64,000 bases of DNA from Xanthobacter tagetidis (lineage in GTDB: Bacteria; Pseudomonadota; Alphaproteobacteria; Rhizobiales; Xanthobacteraceae): contig NZ_RCTF01000005.1 of the NCBI RefSeq assembly GCF_003667445.1, forward strand, positions 62,001-126,000, given 5' to 3'. Positions within the stretch are counted from its first letter, which is position 1, and every line of letters starts with the position of its first letter. Below are positions 53,216 to 60,303 of the stretch, in pieces. A model generated the notes under the pieces. That model ran no database searches and was not told the origin of the DNA. It saw only the letters and a program-made list of their open reading frames with translations. The position numbers and the translations under genes were made by a program.

Positions 53216-54363
53216 GCGCCCCCGCCCCGACCCCCGAGCAGGCCGCGGCCGAGGCGGATGCGCTGAAGCGCGCCGGCGCGGTGCTCACCATCGACCTTGC
53301 CGCCATCGTCGACAATTGGCGCACCCTGTCCGCCCTCGCCGCCCCGGCGCAGTGCGCCGCCGTGGTGAAGGCCGACGCCTACGGGCTCGGCATCGCCGAG
53401 GTGGCGCCGGCTCTGTGGCGCGCGGGGGCGCTGACCTTCTTCGTCGCGCACCTCAATGAGGGCCTGCGCCTGCGCGCGCTGCTGCCGGACGCCGTGATCT
53501 ACGTGCTCAACGGCCTGATGCCCGGCACCGCGCCCGATCTGGTGGCGGCGCGGCTGCGGCCGGCGCTCGGCTCCGTGCCCGAAATCTCGGAATGGAGCGC
53601 CTTCTGCCGCGCGGCCGGCGAGAGCCACGCCGCCGCGATCCATGTGGATACCGGCATGGAGCGGCTCGGCCTTTCGCTCGACGATGCGGTGCGGCTGTCG
53701 GACAGCCGGCGCCTGCTGGGCTTCGAGCCGAGCCTGCTGATGAGCCATCTCGCCTGTGCCGACACGCCGGGCCACCCGCTCACGCTTCGGCAGCTCTCCA
53801 TCTTCACCGACGTGGCGCGGCGCTTCCCCGGCGTGCCGGCCTCGCTCGCCAATTCCGCCGGCACGCTGCTCGGCCGCGACTTCCGCTTCGATCTGGTGCG
53901 GCCGGGCATCTTCCTCTATGGCGGCGTCGCCGTCTCCGGGGTGCCGCCGCTGCGCAGCGTGGTGCGGCTCGACGCGCGCATCCTCCAGGTGCGCGAGGTG
54001 GAGCGCGGCGCCACCGTCGGCTACGGCGCCGCCCAGCGCATGAAGCGGCGCAGCCGCATCGCCACCGTCTGCGTCGGCTATGCGGACGGCCTGTTCCGCG
54101 CCGCCGGCGCCACCGACGCGAAGCCCGGCGCCGAGGCGATCATCGCCGGCCGCCGCTGCCCGCTGGTGGGCCGCATCTCCATGGACCTCGCCAGCGTCGA
54201 CGTCACCGGCCTGCCGGACGGCGCGGTGGAGCGCGGCGCCATGGCGACCCTCCTCGGCGAGGGCATCGGCGTGGACGACCTCGCCGCGCGGTCGGGCACC
54301 ATCGGCTACGAGGTGCTGACCAGCCTCGGCGGGCGCTATCTGCGCCGCTATGTGGGCGGCTGA
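53212..54363 (+). CDS. alr: Alanine racemase
   Basis: A 383-residue PLP enzyme that makes D-alanine for peptidoglycan. The N-terminal barrel has the PLP lysine in AAVVKADAYGLG (Lys53) and VDTGMERLGLS; the C-terminal beta domain has the catalytic Tyr region (ATVGYGAAQ) and GRISMDLASVDVTGLP. A GTG start at 53212 forms GTGA with the dnaB stop, so translation is likely coupled. dnaB-alr pairing is common in alphaproteobacteria. Confidence 0.95.
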   Translation: MSAPAPTPEQAAAEADALKRAGAVLTIDLAAIVDNWRTLSALAAPAQCAAVVKADAYGLGIAEVAPALWRAGALTFFVAHLNEGLRLRALLPDAVIYVLNGLMPGTAPDLVAARLRPALGSVPEISEWSAFCRAAGESHAAAIHVDTGMERLGLSLDDAVRLSDSRRLLGFEPSLLMSHLACADTPGHPLTLRQLSIFTDVARRFPGVPASLANSAGTLLGRDFRFDLVRPGIFLYGGVAVSGVPPLRSVVRLDARILQVREVERGATVGYGAAQRMKRRSRIATVCVGYADGLFRAAGATDAKPGAEAIIAGRRCPLVGRISMDLASVDVTGLPDGAVERGAMATLLGEGIGVDDLAARSGTIGYEVLTSLGGRYLRRYVGG

Positions 54364-54416
54364 GCGGGCCTTCGGACGGGCGCCGGTTTTCTCCCGCGCT
54401 GCGGCATCCCCAGAAA

Positions 54417-54431
54417 TTAACTGTTCGTTAA
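54417..54431. promoter_or_regulatory. CtrA-type box upstream of the ParD-like gene
   Basis: TTAA-CTGTTCG-TTAA matches the spacing of the CtrA full site (TTAA, 7 bases, TTAA) and stands in an AT-rich patch (54415-54460) 109 bp before the next start codon. CtrA is a cell-cycle regulator in alphaproteobacteria. The factor is inferred from the motif only. Confidence 0.5.
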
Positions 54432-54539
54432 GAGAAAGGATTCGATTTTTAACTACTTCCAGGGCAGTCACCCGCGACTTCCCGCTCGACCGATGAATCC
54501 GGTCGTGTCTATCCTACCATTCGGATGCGGGGGGAGGTC

Positions 54540-54860
54540 ATGGTGATTCGGTTCGCTTTATCCCAAGAACAGCTCGCCTTGGTGGACCGTCTGGTGGCAT
54601 CGGGACGCTACGAAGCCCAGGAAAGCGTGATCGGCGCCGCCCTCGGCCTGCTGGAGAAGCGCGAGCGCGAGCGGCTCTCCTCGCTCGCCGCCTTGCACGC
54701 GGCCCTGGCCGCGGAGGACGCGGACGAAGACGCGGACCAGGATGGCGAAATCCTGGCGGACGACGACGCGGCGATGCCGCTCGACGCCGCGATCCTCGAC
54801 GAGATCGAGCGCCTGATCGTCGCCCATCCGCGCGCCGCCGTGCTCAAGGAAGCCTGCTGA
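54540..54860 (+). CDS. ParD-like ribbon-helix-helix antitoxin, orphan
   Basis: A 106-residue protein whose N-terminal ~50 residues follow the ParD pattern (RFALSQEQLALVDRLVASGRYEAQESVIGAALGLLEKRERERL). After it come an Ala/Asp/Glu-rich acidic linker (AAEDADEDADQDGEILADDDAAM) and a short C-terminal helix. GGGGAGG precedes the ATG at 54540; an ATG at 54525 and a GTG at 54543 are alternatives. No ParE toxin gene follows; the next gene is the convergent ruvB. It may therefore act as a lone DNA-binding regulator. Confidence 0.7.
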   Translation: MVIRFALSQEQLALVDRLVASGRYEAQESVIGAALGLLEKRERERLSSLAALHAALAAEDADEDADQDGEILADDDAAMPLDAAILDEIERLIVAHPRAAVLKEAC

Positions 54861-54900
54861 GGCGAGCCCGCCCGGGGCCGTTTCGGGCGGCCGGGGACCA

Positions 54901-54946
54901 GGCGCCCGGAATTGGCGCCCGGAATTGGCGAGATCAGGCGAGATCG
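54901..54946. repeat. Short tandem duplications between the ParD-like gene and ruvB
   Basis: GGCGCCCGGAATT occurs twice in a row (54901-54926), followed by two copies of GGCGAGATCA/G (54927-54946) and further CGGGACC / CGGGAATT variants up to about 54985. It looks like slippage-derived sequence. Confidence 0.8.
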
Positions 54947-54987
54947 TGCGGGACCAGGCCGGGACCGCGCGGGAATTGCACGGGACT

Positions 54988-56022
54988 TCAGGCGTCGTCC
55001 TGGTCGAACAGCGGCAGCGCCGAGGGCTCGCGCTTCGGCTCCGGCAGGCCCAGATGGGCGAACGCCAGCCCGGTCAGCACCCGCCCCCGCGGCGTCCGCT
55101 GGATGAACCCCTTCTGCACCAGGAACGGCTCGACGATCTCCTCGATCGCGTCGCGCGGCTCCGAGAGCGCCGCCGCCAGGGTGTCGACGCCCACCGGGCC
55201 GCCGGCGTAGAACTCAGCGATCACAGTAAGATAGCGCCGGTCCATGGCATCGAGGCCGGCGCCGTCCACCTCCAGCGCCAGCAGCGCCCGGTCGGCGACC
55301 TTGCGGTCGATGGCCTGCGCCTCCGCCACCAGCGCGAAGTCGCGCACCCGCCGCAGCAGCCGCCCGGCGATGCGCGGCGTCCCCCGCGCCCGGCGGGCGA
55401 TCTCGGTCGCCCCCTCGGGGACGATGGGAATGCCCAGGACCCGCGCCCCGCGCGTCACGATTAGCTCAAGTTCCTCAACGGTATAGAAGCCAAGCCGCAC
55501 GGGAATCCCGAACCGGTCCCTGAGCGGCGTGGTGAGCAGCCCCGACCGGGTCGTCGCGCCCACCAGCGTGAACTTAGGCAGCGATATCTTCACCGACCGC
55601 GCCGCCGGCCCCTCGCCGATGACGAGGTCGAGCTCGTAGTCCTCCATGGCGGGATAGAGGATCTCCTCCACCGCCGGCGACAGCCGGTGGATCTCGTCGA
55701 TGAACAGGACGTCGCGCTCTTCGAGATTGGTGAGGATCGCGGCGAGGTCGCCCGCCTTGGCGATCACCGGCCCGGAGGTGGAACGGAACCCCACCCCCAT
55801 CTCGCGCGCCATGATCTGGGCCAGCGTCGTCTTGCCGAGGCCGGGCGGTCCGACGAACAGAACGTGGTCGAGCGCCTCGCCGCGCGTCCGCGCCGCCTTG
55901 ATGAACACCTCCAGATTGGCGCGCGCCTGCGCCTGGCCGGTGAAGTCGGCAAGCCGTTGCGGGCGCAGCGTCGTGTCGGCGTCGTCGCCGGTTTTCTCGC
56001 CGGACAGGAGGCGCGTGGTCAT
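54988..56022 (-). CDS. ruvB: Holliday junction branch migration helicase RuvB
   Basis: A 344-residue AAA+ ring ATPase that drives branch migration with RuvA. It has Walker A ([19 protein letters not shown]), Walker B ([25 protein letters not shown]), sensor I ([23 protein letters not shown]), sensor II ([17 protein letters not shown]) and a C-terminal winged helix ([26 protein letters not shown]). The ATG at 56022 begins [10 protein letters not shown]; the frame upstream is not conserved. ruvC and ruvA are not adjacent; degP is divergent 234 bp away. Confidence 0.97.
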   Translation of the reverse strand: MTTRLLSGEKTGDDADTTLRPQRLADFTGQAQARANLEVFIKAARTRGEALDHVLFVGPPGLGKTTLAQIMAREMGVGFRSTSGPVIAKAGDLAAILTNLEERDVLFIDEIHRLSPAVEEILYPAMEDYELDLVIGEGPAARSVKISLPKFTLVGATTRSGLLTTPLRDRFGIPVRLGFYTVEELELIVTRGARVLGIPIVPEGATEIARRARGTPRIAGRLLRRVRDFALVAEAQAIDRKVADRALLALEVDGAGLDAMDRRYLTVIAEFYAGGPVGVDTLAAALSEPRDAIEEIVEPFLVQKGFIQRTPRGRVLTGLAFAHLGLPEPKREPSALPLFDQDDA

Positions 56023-56256
56023 GGGCTCAGTCTCGGAGGCCGGCGCGGCGCTCCCCTTCGCGAGTCGGTCAATCGCCGCGAATCTAGCGCCTCGGGCGGC
56101 GAAGGGCCAATGCCGCCTGGGGCGGCTAAGGGCCAATGCGCCCGCGACATTACGAAAACGTAATCTCCCCGCCAGAGAGCCGTAAGGGTCGCCTCGCTAG
56201 CGTGCCTCCTCGAACCTGCCCGCACCGGCAGGCCACACAGAGAGATCAGCACGCAC

Positions 56257-57819
56257 ATGACCCGCTCCGAGAACACCACTTCCGTGACCAAGCGCCACCG
56301 GAAGGCTCTGCTCGCCGGTGTGTTCGGCCTCGCGATCGCCGGCGTCGTGGCCGGCCAATTCGTGCCCCCGGCCAACACCCCCGCTTTCGCCCAGATCACC
56401 ACCAGCCAGCCCGCCGGCACCTTCTCCTTCGCCGACATCGTCGAGAAGGTCTCGCCCGCCGTGGTCTCGGTGAAGGTGAAGAAGGAGCGCAACGACCAGG
56501 TCGCCATGGGCGACGACGAGGGCGGCCTCGGCGGCAACGTCCCGCCCCAGATCGAGCAGTTCCTGAAGCGCTTCGGCTTCGGCCAGGGCGGCCCCGGCGG
56601 CCCGGGCATGGGTCCGCGCGGCCCGCGCGGTCCCGGCGGCCGCTCCGTGGTGGGCCAGGGCTCCGGCTTCATCATCTCCGCCGACGGCTATGTGGTGACC
56701 AACAACCACGTGGTGGACGGCGCCGACGAGGTCGACGTGACCACCACCAACGGCAAGGACTATGTGGCCAAGGTGATCGGCACCGACCCGCGCACCGACG
56801 TGGCGCTGCTGAAGATCGAGGGCGCCAAGGACCTGCCGTGGGTCAAGCTCTCCGACACCGCCCCGCGCATCGGCGACTGGGTGATTGCGGTCGGCAACCC
56901 GTTCGGCCTCGGCGGCACGGTGACCGCCGGCATCGTCTCGGCCCGCGGCCGCGACATCGGCGCCGGCCCCTATGACGACTTCCTGCAGATCGACGCGCCC
57001 ATCAACCGGGGCAATTCGGGCGGCCCGACCTTCTCGCTGAACGGCGAGGTGATCGGCATGAACACCGCCATCGTCTCGCCCTCGGGCGGCAATGTGGGCA
57101 TCGCCTTCGCGATCCCGTCCGAGACCGTGAAGACGGTGGTCGCTCAGCTCCGCGACAGCGGCACGGTGGCCCGCGGCTATATCGGCGTGCAGATCCAGCC
57201 GGTGACGGAGGAGCTTGCCTCCGGCCTGGGCATCAAGGACGCCGAGGGCGCGCTGGTCGCCCAGGTCCAGCCCGACACCCCCGGGGCGAAGGCCGGCCTG
57301 AAGAGCGGCGACGTCATCACCAAGGTGAACGGCGAGGCCATCAAGGAGGCGCGCGAGCTGACCCGCAAGGTCGGCATGATGAAGCCCGGCACCCAGGTGC
57401 AGCTCTCCGTGATCCGCGACACCAAGCCGATCAACGTGACGCTGACGCTCGGCCAGCTGCCGAACGACAAGGTCGCGGGCCGCAGCGGCGGCCAGGACGA
57501 GGATGACGGCGGCCCGCTGGCCAAGGACCTGCCGCGCCTCGGCCTCCAGCTCGCCCCGGCGAAGTCGGTGCAGGGCGCCGGCTCCGAGGGCGTGGTGGTG
57601 ACCGGCGTCGACCCGAACGGCGCCGCCGCCCAGCGCGGCGTGAAGACCGGCGACGTGATCCTGAAGGTGGGCGACAAGGCCGTCTCCACGCCGAAGGACA
57701 TCCGCGACGGCCTCGCCGCCGCCAAGGCCGAGAACCGCAAGGCGGTCCTCATCCAGGTGAAGGGCGAGCAGGGCATCCGCTTCGTCGCCATCTCCATGGA
57801 CACCAAGGCGAAGGGCTGA
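56257..57819 (+). CDS. degP: Periplasmic serine protease Do (DegP/HtrA family)
   Basis: A 520-residue envelope quality-control protease and chaperone. A signal/anchor (LLAGVFGLAIAGVVAGQFV) is followed by the trypsin-like domain with His151 (TNNHVVDGA), Asp181 (RTDVALLKI) and Ser254 (GNSGGP), and two PDZ domains (IGVQIQPVTEEL ... and about 420-510). The loop before the catalytic His carries a Gly/Pro/Arg run (GQGGPGGPGMGPRGPRGPGG), possibly a flexible regulatory loop. The ATG at 56257 is chosen over nearby codons as first in frame. It precedes a terminator and a two-component system, a conserved order in Rhizobiales. Confidence 0.95.
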   Translation: MTRSENTTSVTKRHRKALLAGVFGLAIAGVVAGQFVPPANTPAFAQITTSQPAGTFSFADIVEKVSPAVVSVKVKKERNDQVAMGDDEGGLGGNVPPQIEQFLKRFGFGQGGPGGPGMGPRGPRGPGGRSVVGQGSGFIISADGYVVTNNHVVDGADEVDVTTTNGKDYVAKVIGTDPRTDVALLKIEGAKDLPWVKLSDTAPRIGDWVIAVGNPFGLGGTVTAGIVSARGRDIGAGPYDDFLQIDAPINRGNSGGPTFSLNGEVIGMNTAIVSPSGGNVGIAFAIPSETVKTVVAQLRDSGTVARGYIGVQIQPVTEELASGLGIKDAEGALVAQVQPDTPGAKAGLKSGDVITKVNGEAIKEARELTRKVGMMKPGTQVQLSVIRDTKPINVTLTLGQLPNDKVAGRSGGQDEDDGGPLAKDLPRLGLQLAPAKSVQGAGSEGVVVTGVDPNGAAAQRGVKTGDVILKVGDKAVSTPKDIRDGLAAAKAENRKAVLIQVKGEQGIRFVAISMDTKAKG

Positions 57820-57837
57820 GCCTTTCCCGCATGACCC

Positions 57838-57877
57838 GGCCCGGCGCCGCCGAGGGGCGGCGCCGGGCCAGATTTTT
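57838..57877 (+). terminator. Rho-independent terminator after degP
   Basis: A perfect 14-bp stem, GGCCCGGCGCCGCC / GGCGGCGCCGGGCC (57838-57851 and 57856-57869), with a GAGG loop, then AGATTTTT. It starts 18 bases after the degP stop. Confidence 0.92.
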
Positions 57878-58052
57878 CCCATCGGACCCGAGGCGGCCCT
57901 ATCCCTGTCGCCCCCAGCCGCTTCGGACCCGACGGCGCGGGAAGTCTCCAGAGGGCTTCCCGCGCCCCCTCCCAACGTCCGCGTGTGGACCTGAAGCGAG
58001 GCTCGGCTAGAGTGCCATGATTGCGAATCTCGATCTGGGCTCTTCCAACCCC

Positions 58053-58733
58053 ATGCGCCTCCTTCTGGTCGAGGACGACCGCGACGCCGCGGAATACCTG
58101 CGTAAGGCCTTCAAGGAGGCCGGCCACGTGGCGGACCTCGCGGGCGACGGCGAGGAGGGCCTCGCTTTGGCGCTCGACGGCAAGTACGACGTGATGATCG
58201 TCGACCGCATGCTGCCCCAGCGCGACGGCCTGTCTTTGGTCTCCGAGCTGCGCGGGCGCGGCCACACCACGCCGGTGCTCATCCTCTCCGCCCTCGGCCA
58301 GGTGGACGACCGCGTCCAGGGCCTGCGCGCCGGCGGCGACGACTACCTGCCCAAGCCCTATGCCTTCACCGAGCTTCTGGCGCGCGTCGAGGCGCTGTCC
58401 CGGCGCGGCGCGCCGCAGGCGGCGGAAACCGTCTACAAGGTGGCGGACCTGGAACTGGACCGCCTCTCCCATTCGGTGACGCGGGGCGGCAAGGAGATCG
58501 TGCTCCAGCCGCGCGAGTTCCGCCTGCTCGAATATCTCATGCGCCATGCCGGGCAGGTGGTGACGCGCACCATGCTGCTGGAGAATGTCTGGGACTATCA
58601 CTTCGACCCCCAGACCAACGTCATCGACGTCCATGTCTCCCGCCTCAGATCGAAGATCGACAAGGGCTTCGAGGTGCCGCTCATCCACACGGTGCGCGGT
58701 GCCGGCTACATGGTGCGCGCGGGGGTGAAGTGA
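58053..58733 (+). CDS. OmpR-family response regulator
   Basis: A 226-residue two-component regulator. The receiver domain has acidic pair EDD, phosphoacceptor Asp51 (MIVDRMLP), Ser/Thr (ILSALG) and Lys (YLPKPYAF). The C-terminal winged helix is of the OmpR/PhoB type (LQPREFRLLEYLMRHAGQVVTRTMLLENVWDYHFDPQTNVIDVHVSRLRSKID). The start is chosen at the ATG at 58053, where the receiver begins; an ATG at 58017 would add 12 residues. The cognate kinase follows 31 bp later. Confidence 0.94.
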   Translation: MRLLLVEDDRDAAEYLRKAFKEAGHVADLAGDGEEGLALALDGKYDVMIVDRMLPQRDGLSLVSELRGRGHTTPVLILSALGQVDDRVQGLRAGGDDYLPKPYAFTELLARVEALSRRGAPQAAETVYKVADLELDRLSHSVTRGGKEIVLQPREFRLLEYLMRHAGQVVTRTMLLENVWDYHFDPQTNVIDVHVSRLRSKIDKGFEVPLIHTVRGAGYMVRAGVK

Positions 58734-58764
58734 GCACGCCGCCCGCCGCGCGGGAGGCTCGCCG

Positions 58765-60159
58765 GTGAAGGTGTTCGCCAATCTCGCCCGGCTGGTCCGC
58801 ACCACGGCGTTCAAGCTGCTGGCGGCCTATCTCCTGGTGTTCGCGGTGTTCGCGGTCTCGGTGATCGCCTACACCGCCTGGCACACGCGCCAGCTGATCC
58901 AGGTGCAGGTGGCCGACGACCTGGAGCGCGAGATTCGCTTCCTGTCCGACCAGTACCGCATCGGCGGCATCCAGCGCCTGGTCTACGTGATCGACCGGCG
59001 CACCCGGCGGCCGGGCTCGTCCATCTACATGCTGGCCAATTTCCAGGGCGAGGTGATCGCCACCAACGTCTCGGACCTGCCGCTCGGCCTGCTCGACCAG
59101 CCGGGCACGCGCTTCACCACCTACAACCGGCCCGAGGAGAGCGGCAGCAAGAGCCATGTCGCCTTCGTCGAGGTGGACATCCTGCCGGGTGGCTACCGCC
59201 TGCTGGTGGGGCGCGACATCGAGGAGCGCGACACCCTGCGCGCGCTCGTCACCCGTCCGGCCCAGTGGGCGGTGCTGCTGATCGTCGGGTTGGGCGTGGC
59301 CGGCGGCGTGTTCGTGACCCGCCGGGTGCTGAAGCGCATCGACGCCATGACCGCCACATCCGAGACCATCATGGCCGGAGACCTTTCCGGCCGCCTCGCG
59401 CTCGCCGGAACCGGGGACGAGTTCGACCGCCTCGCCCATTCGCTCAACGCGATGCTGGAGCGCATCGAGACGCTGATGCAGGGACTGAAGGACGTCTCCG
59501 ACAACATCGCCCACGATTTGAAGACTCCGCTCACCCGCCTGCGCAACCGCGCAGAGGAGGCCCTGCGCACCGCCGACGGCGAGGCGCAGTGGCGCCGGGC
59601 GCTGGAAGACACCATCGAGGAGAGCGACGGGCTGATCCGCACCTTCGACGCGCTGCTGATGATCGCCCGCGCCGAGGCCGGGCAGGCGCGCGCCTCCATG
59701 AGCGACGTGGACCTCGCCGCCATCGCCGAGAACGTGTCCGAGCTCTACGAGCCGCTGGCCGACGAGAAGGGCCTCGATCTGGAGGTCGCGGCCGCGCCGG
59801 TGGTGGTGCACGGCGTGCGCGAGCTGCTGGCCCAGGCGCTGTCGAACCTGGTCGACAACGCCATCAAGTATGCCGCCCCCCAGGAGGGCGAGCGGCGGCG
59901 CATCGCCGTCAGCCTGGAGCGCGATGGCAGTGAGGCGGTGCTGCGGGTGGCCGACCAGGGGCCGGGCATCCCCACCTCCGAGCACGGCCGTGTGGTGGAG
60001 CGCTTCGTGCGCCTGGAGGCGAGCCGCACCCGGCCCGGATCGGGCCTCGGCCTGTCGCTGGTGGCCGCGGTGGCGCACCTGCACGGCGGCAGCCTCGCTT
60101 TCTCCGACAACGATCCGGGCCTCGTCGCGACGCTCCGTTTGCCGGCAAAGCCGGCATGA
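58765..60159 (+). CDS. Membrane sensor histidine kinase, partner of the preceding regulator
   Basis: A 464-residue kinase: TM1 (FKLLAAYLLVFAVFAVSVIAYTAW), a periplasmic sensor of about 120 residues, TM2 (AQWAVLLIVGLGVAGGVFV), HAMP, HisKA with His250 (NIAHDLKTPLTRLRN), and HATPase with N box (LSNLVDNAIKYA), G1 (VADQGPGIP) and G2 (GSGLGLSLVAAVAHLHGG). A GTG start at 58765 with GGGAGG upstream. With the regulator it forms one operon following degP, so an envelope-related signal is plausible but not shown. Confidence 0.93.
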   Translation: MKVFANLARLVRTTAFKLLAAYLLVFAVFAVSVIAYTAWHTRQLIQVQVADDLEREIRFLSDQYRIGGIQRLVYVIDRRTRRPGSSIYMLANFQGEVIATNVSDLPLGLLDQPGTRFTTYNRPEESGSKSHVAFVEVDILPGGYRLLVGRDIEERDTLRALVTRPAQWAVLLIVGLGVAGGVFVTRRVLKRIDAMTATSETIMAGDLSGRLALAGTGDEFDRLAHSLNAMLERIETLMQGLKDVSDNIAHDLKTPLTRLRNRAEEALRTADGEAQWRRALEDTIEESDGLIRTFDALLMIARAEAGQARASMSDVDLAAIAENVSELYEPLADEKGLDLEVAAAPVVVHGVRELLAQALSNLVDNAIKYAAPQEGERRRIAVSLERDGSEAVLRVADQGPGIPTSEHGRVVERFVRLEASRTRPGSGLGLSLVAAVAHLHGGSLAFSDNDPGLVATLRLPAKPA

Positions 60160-60303
60160 GCGGGAGGCGACCACCTTGGGCATAGGAGATGGCTGCATTA
60201 ACCTTTGCGGCGCGTTCGTAGCGGCGCCGCACGGCCTTGCATTCGGGTCAGCGCGGCAAGGGGGCTTGCGCTCCGGCGCCGCCTCGTGCCTTTAGGGCAC
60301 GAC

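Noticed and set aside
56197..57975. 592-residue frame opposite degP
   Set aside because: Antisense shadow rich in His/Asp/Ala; degP is unambiguous on the plus strand.
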